Below are positions 1 through 5,403 of a stretch of DNA of 5,403 nucleotides, piece by piece. The position numbers and the translations under genes are program-made. The stretch is taken from assembly GCA_015231715.1 (NCBI GenBank), contig JADGBB010000067.1, forward strand, positions 1-5,403. Reading direction: 5' to 3'. The DNA is from Candidatus Omnitrophota bacterium (GTDB lineage: Bacteria > Omnitrophota > Koll11 > Tantalellales > Tantalellaceae). The stretch's first letter is position 1; every line of letters begins with the position of its first letter. The notes under the pieces were generated by a model. It ran no database searches. It was not told the origin of the DNA and saw nothing but the letters and a program-made list of their open reading frames with translations.

Positions 1-641
1 AAGTAATTTTTATTAACGCCGGATTACATGTTGATGAAAGGAACAAAAAAGACTCAATAGATAAATTCATCGAAAGGGTTTTGTATTTGCAGGATAGATC
101 TTTCAATATTGATGTAGGGTATTTAGTTTATCCCGAATTATTTGACGGGATGGAAAAAGACATTAAATATTTGCAAAGTAACGGAGTTAAAATAGTTAAT
201 GCTAAAACGTTCAGGGGCTATTACAAAGGAAAGAAGTATCCTCTTGGTTTTACTGCTGAAGAAAAAGAACTAATAGCGAAGTACACACTAGATCCTCGGG
301 AATTAGAGATAGTTTCAGATGAATTTAATTTATTCGGCAAAATGTGTTTGACGGGTAAAAAATATTTCAGATTAGATCCGGCAGGAAAAATATTTAGATG
401 TTCCTCGTCATTTAAATGTTACGGAAATTTGTTTAAAAATAAATACGAGTTTGATAAAGTAGCCAAGCCGTGTCCTTTAACTTGTTGCGGATGTCCTTAT
501 GAAGGGTTAAAATATGTTGTTGCCGGCAAGGCTTCTTTACTTAAAATTTGTAAGGAAGTACTAAATGAAATAAAGTGGAGTGGAGAGCGAGGATTCACTT
601 TTAGGAAGCTAAAAAGATATATAGAAAAAAAGATAAGATAA
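1..641 (+). CDS. Radical SAM protein, C-terminal part with SPASM-like cysteine region (5' end outside window)
   Basis: The reading frame is open from the first full codon at base 3 to the TAA at 639-641, giving 212 residues; the start lies upstream of the window. A TTG at 81 could be read as a start, but the frame continues through it, so I treat it as an internal Leu codon. The visible part begins inside what looks like the end of a TIM-barrel (VIFINAGLHVDE). It ends in a cysteine-rich block: Cys at codons 345, 399, 417, 471, 483, 486 and 492, around the motifs YFRLDPAGKIFRCSS, GNLF and CCGCPYEG. That pattern, with 'F-R-x-D-P-x-G' before a Cys and a closing Cys cluster, is typical of radical SAM enzymes carrying auxiliary [4Fe-4S] clusters (SPASM/twitch type). 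The radical SAM CxxxCxxC motif itself would lie upstream and is not seen. Substrate is unknown; related proteins do occur in glycan clusters, so a sugar or glycan modification is possible. The C-terminus is basic. Family confidence is good, function low. Confidence 0.72.
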   Translation, partial: VIFINAGLHVDERNKKDSIDKFIERVLYLQDRSFNIDVGYLVYPELFDGMEKDIKYLQSNGVKIVNAKTFRGYYKGKKYPLGFTAEEKELIAKYTLDPRELEIVSDEFNLFGKMCLTGKKYFRLDPAGKIFRCSSSFKCYGNLFKNKYEFDKVAKPCPLTCCGCPYEGLKYVVAGKASLLKICKEVLNEIKWSGERGFTFRKLKRYIEKKIR

Positions 642-743
642 GGAAAAACCAATGACAAAGCACAAATGACAAAAGAATAAGTTTGTGGGTGTGTTTTTTT
701 TGACATTTGACATTTGAATTTTGAGTTTCCAAATGGGGGGTTT
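642..743. repeat. Spacer with paired short direct and inverted repeats
   Basis: This 102-base AT-rich spacer separates the radical SAM gene from gmd. On the left, AATGACAAA occurs twice (651-659 and 665-673), 14 bases apart. On the right, TTTGACATT occurs twice (699-707 and 706-714), overlapping in a 7-base tandem, followed by a decayed third unit (TTTGAA). The left and right units are reverse complements except for the central base. As a result 663-674 can pair with 698-709 in 11 of 12 positions around a 23-base loop. A second, shorter pairing is possible: CACAAA 661-666 with TTTGTG 682-687. The repeats are seen directly. Their role (degenerate genome repeat, RNA hairpin or protein-binding site) is not known. 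Confidence 0.55.
735..740 (+). promoter_or_regulatory. G-run ribosome binding site for gmd
   Basis: A run of six G lies three bases before the ATG at 744, a somewhat short spacing. It is the only purine-rich site close to a plausible start. It supports starting gmd at ATG 744 and not at the in-frame TTG at 714, which would add ten residues unlike any Gmd N-terminus. Confidence 0.5.
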
Positions 744-1808
744 ATGAAAAAAGCTTTAATTACAGGGATAACCGGTCAGGATGGATCATATCTAGCGGAG
801 CTTTTAATTAAAAAGGGTTATGAAGTTCACGGCATAATAAGAAGATCATCAAATTTCAATACTCAAAGAATAGAACATATTTACCAGGATGCGCATGGTG
901 AGGATGTGAATATGTTTCTTCATTACGGAGATCTTGTTGATTCAAGTAATATTTCTCGTTTCATAGAAAAAATAAGCCCGGATGAAATATATAATCTTGC
1001 GGCTCAAAGCCATGTAGGTGTTTCGTTTGTTCAGCCCGAATACACTGCTGATACAGATGCATTAGGAGCGCTGAGAATACTTGATTCTATTAGAGATGCA
1101 AGAGTAACTACAAGATTTTATCAGGCATCAACAAGTGAGATGTTCGGAAAAGTACAGGCGATCCCGCAAAATGAAAACACGCCATTTTATCCGCGAAGTC
1201 CTTATGGTGCAGCTAAGTTGTACGCCCATTGGATAACGATAAATTATAGAGAATCTTATGGATTATATACAGCTAGCGGGATTCTTTTTAATCATGAATC
1301 CCCAAGAAGAGGAAAGAATTTTGTTACAAGAAAAATAACCAGCGCTGTGGCAAAAATAAGTAAGGGTCTGCAGGATAAGGTGTATTTGGGAAACATAGAT
1401 GCGCAAAGGGACTGGGGATATGCTCCGGAATACGTTGAAGCCATGCACTTAATGCTTAATCAAGATAAAGGCGATGATTTTGTTATAGCTACCGGTGAGA
1501 AGCATACTGTCCGCGAATTCTGTGAAAAAACTTTTAAGATGATCGATTTCGATCTGGTATGGAAAGGTAAGGGAGAAGAAGAAAAGGGTATAGATAAAAA
1601 AACCGGCAGAGTTTTGATCGAGATAGACCCTAAGTATTACAGGCCGTCCGAGGTTGATGAACTATTGGGCGATGCGTCAAAAGCCAAGAAAAAACTTGGC
1701 TGGGAAGCTAAAACAAAATTTGATGAATTAGCTCAAATAATGGTGGAAGCTGATATAAAACTTTTGGAGAAAAAAGGTGAAGTAGGGTTGGACTATTTGT
1801 ATATGTAA
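744..1808 (+). CDS. gmd: GDP-mannose 4,6-dehydratase
   Basis: The 354-residue product is close to the usual length of bacterial Gmd. It is a cytoplasmic short-chain dehydrogenase/reductase that converts GDP-D-mannose to GDP-4-dehydro-6-deoxy-D-mannose using tightly bound NADP(H). The Rossmann glycine motif GITGQDG is at residues 8-14, followed by the Gmd-typical [12 protein letters not shown] (29-40). [12 protein letters not shown] is at 84-95. The catalytic set is present: Thr130-Ser131-Glu132 in STSEMFG, and Tyr154 and Lys158 in SPYGAAK. The signature [10 protein letters not shown] sits at 181-190, and the [13 protein letters not shown] segment and a C-terminal [13 protein letters not shown] segment also match the family. 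The start is ATG 744, where the product begins directly with MKKALITG, preceded by a G-run. It is followed 47 bases later by fcl, the next enzyme of the GDP-L-fucose pathway. No truncation or missing key residue is seen. Its product can also feed GDP-rhamnose, GDP-perosamine or GDP-colitose routes, so the gene alone does not fix the final sugar. Confidence 0.97.
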   Translation: MKKALITGITGQDGSYLAELLIKKGYEVHGIIRRSSNFNTQRIEHIYQDAHGEDVNMFLHYGDLVDSSNISRFIEKISPDEIYNLAAQSHVGVSFVQPEYTADTDALGALRILDSIRDARVTTRFYQASTSEMFGKVQAIPQNENTPFYPRSPYGAAKLYAHWITINYRESYGLYTASGILFNHESPRRGKNFVTRKITSAVAKISKGLQDKVYLGNIDAQRDWGYAPEYVEAMHLMLNQDKGDDFVIATGEKHTVREFCEKTFKMIDFDLVWKGKGEEEKGIDKKTGRVLIEIDPKYYRPSEVDELLGDASKAKKKLGWEAKTKFDELAQIMVEADIKLLEKKGEVGLDYLYM

Positions 1809-1855
1809 TATGTCTAACTGTCTAAAAAATAAGTCTAAAAATAAAAGGGAGCAAT
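1809..1855. repeat. Short gmd-fcl spacer with GTCTAA tandem units
   Basis: The 47-base spacer has GTCTAA three times (1812-1817, 1820-1825, 1833-1838). The last two copies belong to a near-tandem of 13-14 bases (TCTAAAAAATAAG at 1821-1833, TCTAAAAATAAAAG at 1834-1847). I see no terminator hairpin and no convincing promoter. It most likely lies inside the transcript joining gmd and fcl. The units differ in sequence from those in the spacer before gmd. Confidence 0.45.
1846..1851 (+). promoter_or_regulatory. Ribosome binding site of fcl
   Basis: AGGGAG lies four bases before the ATG at 1856. It is the clearest Shine-Dalgarno sequence in the window and fixes the fcl start. Confidence 0.7.
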
Positions 1856-2788
1856 ATGGGTTTCTGGGATAAGAAAAAAATATTGGTTACAGGCGGACAT
1901 GGTTTTTTGGGCAAACATCTTACCGGCATGCTTAAAAACGATAGAGGTGTACTTACAGAAAATATCAAAGTACCCGATGAAAAAGATTGTGATCTCAGAG
2001 TATGGGAAAACTGCGAAAGAGCAGTCAAGGATATTGATATTGTAATACATTTAGCCGCTAAAGTCGGAGGGATAGGATACAATAGAGAACATCCGGGCGA
2101 GTTGTTTTTCGATAACGCGATGATATGTATACAAATGATGGAAGCCGCTAGGCTTGCCGGAGTAAAAAAATATACGGCAATCGGCACAGTTTGCGCGTAT
2201 CCGAAGTTTGCCAAAGTACCGTTCAAAGAAAAAGAAATATGGGAAGGGTATCCTGAAGAAACAAATGCTCCTTACGGGATAGCTAAAAAAACACAGCTTG
2301 TTCAGTCGCAAAGTTATCGGGATCAATACGGTTTCAATTCCATATTTCTGCTCCCTGTTAATTTATACGGACCCGGTGACAATTTTAACCCGAATTCTTC
2401 TCATGTTATCCCGGCATTAATTAAAAAGTTTGTTGACGCAGTAAATGCAAATTCACCTAAAGTCGAAGTCTGGGGCACAGGCGAAGCATCGAGAGAATTT
2501 TTGTATGTAGAAGATGCCGCGAGGGGAATTATTATGGCTACAGAAGGATACAATAAATCTGATGCTATAAATTTAGGGGCCGGATTTGAAATTAAAATAA
2601 AAGAACTAGTAAATATTATTGCGCCTCTTGCAGGTTTCAAGGGTGAAATTGTTTGGGATACAACCAAACCCGACGGACAGCCGCGAAGAATGCTGGACGT
2701 CTCTATGGCCGAGAAAGAGTTTGGTTTCAAAGCCGAGGTTGAATTTAACGAGGGACTAAAACGAACGGTTGAGTGGTACAGAAAATAG
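1856..2788 (+). CDS. fcl: GDP-L-fucose synthase (GDP-4-keto-6-deoxymannose 3,5-epimerase/4-reductase)
   Basis: The 310-residue product is an extended short-chain dehydrogenase/reductase near the usual length (about 310-320) of GDP-L-fucose synthase (Fcl/WcaG). The family epimerises GDP-4-keto-6-deoxymannose at C3 and C5, then reduces C4 with NADPH to give GDP-L-fucose. The nucleotide-binding glycine motif GGHGFLG is at 13-19. LAAKVGGIGYN (66-76) is a hallmark of this family. Tyr140 and Lys144 (NAPYGIAK) form the YxxxK pair. Cys113 and His183 (SSHVIPAL) match the acid/base residues of the E. coli enzyme. NLYGPGDNF (169-177), REFLYVEDAA and a KPDGQPRRMLDV segment also fit. One difference: E. 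coli has GSSCIYPK with a catalytic Ser, and here it is GTVCAYPK with Thr111 at that place, a conservative change. Because gmd lies just upstream, GDP-L-fucose is the best-supported product; a related reductase such as a GDP-colitose-type enzyme is less likely. The next gene starts one base after its stop. Confidence 0.9.
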   Translation: MGFWDKKKILVTGGHGFLGKHLTGMLKNDRGVLTENIKVPDEKDCDLRVWENCERAVKDIDIVIHLAAKVGGIGYNREHPGELFFDNAMICIQMMEAARLAGVKKYTAIGTVCAYPKFAKVPFKEKEIWEGYPEETNAPYGIAKKTQLVQSQSYRDQYGFNSIFLLPVNLYGPGDNFNPNSSHVIPALIKKFVDAVNANSPKVEVWGTGEASREFLYVEDAARGIIMATEGYNKSDAINLGAGFEIKIKELVNIIAPLAGFKGEIVWDTTKPDGQPRRMLDVSMAEKEFGFKAEVEFNEGLKRTVEWYRK

Positions 2789-2789
2789 T

Positions 2790-4199
2790 ATGCTTTTTAA
2801 CTCATTTCAATTTTTATTTTTCTTTTGTTTAGTTTATTTTCTCTACCGAAAATTTTCCCATAAACATCAGAATATACTGCTTCTTGTTTCCAGCTATGTC
2901 TTTTACGGAGCATGGAACTGGAAGTTTCTTTCGTTAATAATAATATCAACATTGGTAGACTTTTATTGCGGCGCACATATTCATAGATCCAATAAAGGTC
3001 AAATCAGAAAAAAGTTTCTCATAATAAGCATAATTGCCAATTTAGGTATATTAGCGGTATTTAAATACTATAATTTCTTTGTTGATAGTTTTTCAGATCT
3101 ATTATCTGTTTTTGGTTTAGATTATTTTACAAGGTCCCTGAATATTATACTTCCGGTAGGTATATCTTTTTATACCTTTCAAACCATGAGCTATACAATA
3201 GACATTTATCGCAAAGAAATTGAGCCTGTCAAGAAATTACTGGATTTCGGGTTATTTGTAGCCTTTTTCCCCCAGCTAGTTGCAGGCCCCATAGAAAGGG
3301 CAAAACACCTATTACCGCAGGTAACAGCAAATAGGACGATTTCACCGGCTCAGGTTGATCAGGGACTTTTATTGATATTTTGGGGACTATTTCAAAAGGT
3401 CTTTGTTGCCGATAATCTTGCAAAAATAGTGGAGCCGGTATTTGCGTCCAATGGACACTTTGACGGGATAACGGTTCTTTTGGCACTTTATGCTTTTGCG
3501 TTTCAAATTTACTGCGATTTTGCCGGATATTCCAATATCGCCCGAGGATTAGCTTCACTTATGGGATTTGACCTTATGGTAAATTTTAATTTTCCGTATA
3601 CAGCAAAAGGCCCCAGAGAATTCTGGAAAAAATGGCATATTAGTTTATCAACTTGGTTAAGGGACTATGTCTACATTCCTTTAGGCGGCAACAAAAATGG
3701 TTCATTCATGACATACCGAAATTTATTTTTGACAATGTTTCTTGGCGGATTATGGCATGGAGCTGCTTGGGGTTTTGTGGTTTGGGGCATATATCAAGGA
3801 GCACTTCTTATCGGTGAACGGTTCCTGAATAATTTTACAAAACGCGGGAATGCATTATTATGGATCGTTCTTAAATGGATCGTATTTTTTCATATTGTAT
3901 GTATTGGATGGCTGCTTTTTAGGGCTAAGTCTTTACATCAAGCTTATGAAATGTTTTTGTCTATTTTACATGTAAGAAACATAACTAATATTATCCCGTC
4001 AATTTTAACAATTAGAAGCCTTATAGTATTTTTGTTCCCGCTTATAATTTTTGAATACATACAGTATAAAAGGAAAGATCTTTACTGGACATTTAAAAAC
4101 AAGTGGTTTACACAGGCATTCGTTTATGCATTTTTAATTTTTCTGTTTATAACTTTTGGATCAGGCGGTGGAAATGAATTCATATATTTCCAATTTTAG
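2790..4199 (+). CDS. MBOAT-family membrane O-acyltransferase, AlgI/PatA-like
   Basis: The 469-residue polytopic membrane protein has about ten or more hydrophobic segments, the first at residues 5-20 and the last near 445-462. Family landmarks appear in order: FPQLVAGPIER (160-170), YCDFAGYSNIARG (241-253), then FWKKWHISLSTWLRDYVYIPLGG from 278. The last contains His283. GGLWHGAAWG follows with the invariant MBOAT histidine at His323, and the C-terminus ends FIYFQF, common in bacterial MBOATs. AlgI- and PatA-type members take acetyl from a cytoplasmic donor and pass it across the membrane for O-acetylation of an exported glycan, together with an SGNH-type partner. That partner fits the next gene, which overlaps this one by 26 bases. 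The start chosen is ATG 2790, one base after the fcl stop. An in-frame TTG at 2769 lies inside fcl and is less likely. No strong ribosome site is visible (GAGTGG at 2771-2776 is weak and distant), so translation is probably coupled to fcl. Acetyl as the acyl group is inferred from the family. Confidence 0.9.
   Translation: MLFNSFQFLFFFCLVYFLYRKFSHKHQNILLLVSSYVFYGAWNWKFLSLIIISTLVDFYCGAHIHRSNKGQIRKKFLIISIIANLGILAVFKYYNFFVDSFSDLLSVFGLDYFTRSLNIILPVGISFYTFQTMSYTIDIYRKEIEPVKKLLDFGLFVAFFPQLVAGPIERAKHLLPQVTANRTISPAQVDQGLLLIFWGLFQKVFVADNLAKIVEPVFASNGHFDGITVLLALYAFAFQIYCDFAGYSNIARGLASLMGFDLMVNFNFPYTAKGPREFWKKWHISLSTWLRDYVYIPLGGNKNGSFMTYRNLFLTMFLGGLWHGAAWGFVVWGIYQGALLIGERFLNNFTKRGNALLWIVLKWIVFFHIVCIGWLLFRAKSLHQAYEMFLSILHVRNITNIIPSILTIRSLIVFLFPLIIFEYIQYKRKDLYWTFKNKWFTQAFVYAFLIFLFITFGSGGGNEFIYFQF
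4163..4168 (+). promoter_or_regulatory. Ribosome binding site of the SGNH gene, inside the MBOAT coding region
   Basis: AGGCGG, one mismatch from AGGAGG, lies five bases before ATG 4174. The same bases encode part of the glycine run near the end of the MBOAT protein, so the site is embedded in the upstream gene. It favours ATG 4174 over the in-frame TTG at 4156. Confidence 0.5.
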
Positions 4200-5325
4200 A
4201 AAAGCTTTAATAGCTGCACTATGTTTAACTTTCATCGCAGAGTTTGCGAGTTTAAGTATCCTTAGTGTTACTTTGCAGGGAGCCAGACAGGTAGTTCAGT
4301 TTAAAAGGGATATAGCTAGAAAACAAATTTTTACAGAAGAAGATGCTAAAGATAAAAAAATAGTTCTTTTTTTCGGAAATAGCCAAATAAGCGCGGGGAT
4401 AGTCCCCGGGCTGTTTGATGATGAGAGCGGTGATAAGACACTCAGTTTTAATTTTGCTTTACCAGGTACCCCGTTCGCTCCTCAATTTTTTCTGTTTAAG
4501 GATTATTTAGTCAACAATCCTTCGCCTGACTATATCGTAATGTCTTTTGATGATATAGAACTAAGTGATGAAACATCTATATCTTATTCTGTTCAGGGTG
4601 CGAGCTTGACGGAGGCTATGAAATTGTGGATAAAATATAGAAATACAGAAATCCTATCACAGTATTTTATACCTTCAAGATATCATTGGCCGAGGATAGA
4701 GAATTTTTTTATAGGTAAATTACTCGAATTTTTACCTGATAAGATCCGGAATATCCATAAAAAAGGATATATATCAAAACATCTTAAAAAAGAAACTTAT
4801 CCTCATGACTGGGATCAATTGTATGATTCGAGGTTTAATGATTTTAATAAAAATACTTTGAAAATAGAAAGAAGCCTTCTTGCTGATAGAGGATATTATT
4901 ACATTGAGGAGCAGGCGGTAAAAGGAGGAAGTCTTAATAAGGAGCTTTTCAGCAATAATAGCAATGATAATGCAGTTCCAATGCCGAATAATAAAATTAT
5001 AAAATATGATCCGCCAAAGAAAACTTTTACTGATGATTTTTTTAAATTGGTTATCAAGAATAATATTAAGGTGTTATTCATAAATACATATACCTTCAGC
5101 GAGAAAGGGGACAATATAGATTCTAATGCACGCACAACTTCATGTAAATGGACCTATTTTAAAAACAAGTATCCTAATAATGTTTTTTTTAGCGGAGACG
5201 GTAGCATGAAAGTATATGGATGTGACCTATTCAGTGATCCGACACATTTAAATCCAAAAGGCGCGGATATGTATACGAGAGATATTTATCTGGAATTAAA
5301 AGGTTTGATATGGGAAAATTCATGA
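4174..5325 (+). CDS. Membrane-anchored SGNH-hydrolase-like protein, probable partner of the MBOAT acyltransferase
   Basis: The 383-residue product starts with a short cytoplasmic tail (Arg9-Lys10) and a hydrophobic segment at about 11-34. This reads as a signal anchor placing the rest outside the cytoplasmic membrane. The globular part opens with KKIVLFFGNSQISAG, where Ser70 in G-N-S matches the nucleophile block I of SGNH esterases. Gly98 in FALPGTPF fits block II, and DPTHLNPKGADMY carries Asp355 and His358 as block V, completing a Ser-His-Asp set. Block III, usually GxND, is only loosely matched by SFDD at 124-127. A long middle section (about 135-330) is not recognisable by eye. The architecture resembles DUF1574 and the AlgJ/AlgX/PatB-type proteins that work beside MBOAT transporters in glycan O-acetylation. 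The gene begins within the last 26 bases of the MBOAT gene, strong support for a joint role. It could instead be a de-acetylase. Fold assignment is fairly sure; substrate is unknown. Confidence 0.75.
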   Translation: MNSYISNFRKALIAALCLTFIAEFASLSILSVTLQGARQVVQFKRDIARKQIFTEEDAKDKKIVLFFGNSQISAGIVPGLFDDESGDKTLSFNFALPGTPFAPQFFLFKDYLVNNPSPDYIVMSFDDIELSDETSISYSVQGASLTEAMKLWIKYRNTEILSQYFIPSRYHWPRIENFFIGKLLEFLPDKIRNIHKKGYISKHLKKETYPHDWDQLYDSRFNDFNKNTLKIERSLLADRGYYYIEEQAVKGGSLNKELFSNNSNDNAVPMPNNKIIKYDPPKKTFTDDFFKLVIKNNIKVLFINTYTFSEKGDNIDSNARTTSCKWTYFKNKYPNNVFFSGDGSMKVYGCDLFSDPTHLNPKGADMYTRDIYLELKGLIWENS

Positions 5326-5403
5326 ACTATCCTAAAATATCAATAATTACCCCTTCATACAATCAAGCTGAATATCTAGAAGCTACTATCTTTAGTGTAA
5401 TAA
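5322..5403 (+). CDS. Family 2 glycosyltransferase, N-terminus only (3' end outside window)
   Basis: The frame from ATG 5322 stays open to the window end and gives 27 residues. It contains PKISIITPSYNQAEYLEATI, the classic first beta strand and nucleotide-binding loop of GT-A fold family 2 glycosyltransferases (consensus like SIITPSYNQ..YLE.TI.SV). The start overlaps the upstream stop as ATGA (5322-5325), with GGGA at 5312-5315 as a likely ribosome site six bases away. An alternative in-frame ATG at 5310, with AAAAGG at 5298-5303, would add four residues (MGKF) and cannot be excluded. The enzyme would transfer a sugar from a nucleotide donor to the glycan made by this locus. Donor and acceptor cannot be told from this fragment, although the gmd-fcl context makes fucose one candidate. 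Confidence 0.85.
   Translation, partial: MNYPKISIITPSYNQAEYLEATIFSVI

Noticed and set aside
661..701. Possible rho-independent terminator after the radical SAM gene: CACAAA/TTTGTG stem followed by a T-run at 694-701
   Set aside because: The stem is only six pairs with two G-C pairs, the loop is 15 bases, and the T-run starts seven bases after the stem. It is too weak to call a terminator.
700..712. Two perfect TTGACA hexamers (700-705, 707-712) that resemble -35 promoter elements for gmd
   Set aside because: No acceptable -10 lies 16-18 bases downstream of either (GAGTTT and CAAATG at 17-base spacing), and both hexamers are part of the short tandem repeat. A promoter here is possible but not supported.
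714..743. N-terminal extension of Gmd from TTG 714
   Set aside because: The extra ten residues do not resemble Gmd N-termini, the TTG sits in the repeat region without a ribosome site, and ATG 744 begins directly at the family-typical MKKALITG.
1822..2326. Antisense open frames opposite fcl (1822-2226, 1835-2050, 2051-2326), and similar ones at 2401-2730, 1263-1448, 3229-3558, 497-706 and 4899-5135
   Set aside because: All lie opposite clearly recognised genes or, at 497-706, partly over the repeat spacer. They show no recognisable domain and are best explained as shadow frames.
2769..2789. Earlier TTG start for the MBOAT protein inside fcl
   Set aside because: It would add a polar MSGTENS stretch before the hydrophobic start typical of MBOAT proteins. 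ATG 2790 directly after the fcl stop is simpler.
1..5403. Search for a defence system, mobile element, CRISPR array, tRNA or other RNA gene
   Set aside because: Every substantial open frame on the + strand is a glycan-related or radical SAM gene. No transposase, terminal inverted repeats, regularly spaced repeats or cloverleaf-like sequence was seen.

Overview
The window is a stretch of an AT-rich bacterial genome (mid-to-high thirties percent G+C by eye) with six genes, all on the + strand and tightly packed. Two of the genes run off the ends. The content is that of a surface-polysaccharide (O-antigen, capsule or exopolysaccharide) biosynthesis locus. Nothing in it names the organism. The AT-rich spacers with short degenerate tandem repeats, and the divergent versions of common glycan genes, would suit an uncultured or candidate-phylum bacterium, but that is an impression and not a result.

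Layout. Bases 1-641 carry the 3' end of a radical-SAM-type protein with a cysteine-rich C-terminal iron-sulfur region. A 102-base spacer (642-743) follows, holding paired direct and inverted short repeats. Next come gmd (GDP-mannose 4,6-dehydratase, 744-1808), a 47-base spacer with a second short tandem repeat, and fcl (GDP-L-fucose synthase, 1856-2788). One base after fcl starts an MBOAT-family membrane acyltransferase (2790-4199). It overlaps by 26 bases an anchored SGNH-hydrolase-like protein (4174-5325). That gene overlaps the start of a family 2 glycosyltransferase (from 5322), which continues past the window.

How the genes fit together. Gmd and Fcl convert GDP-mannose to GDP-L-fucose, or to a closely related GDP-6-deoxyhexose. 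The glycosyltransferase would transfer a sugar, possibly that one, to a growing glycan. The MBOAT/SGNH pair looks like the two halves of an O-acetylation machine of the AlgI-AlgJ/AlgX or PatA-PatB type, moving acetyl groups across the membrane onto an exported glycan. The overlaps from fcl through the glycosyltransferase point to one transcript with translational coupling. Whether the radical SAM gene belongs to the same transcript is unclear, because the repeat spacer lies between.

I did not find a wholly new system. The points most worth following are the MBOAT/SGNH pair in a fucose locus, the non-canonical SGNH block III, the Ser-to-Thr change at the expected catalytic position of the fucose synthase, and the repeat-bearing spacers. 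There are no RNA genes, insertion sequences or CRISPR arrays, and no gene-free stretch longer than about 100 bases.
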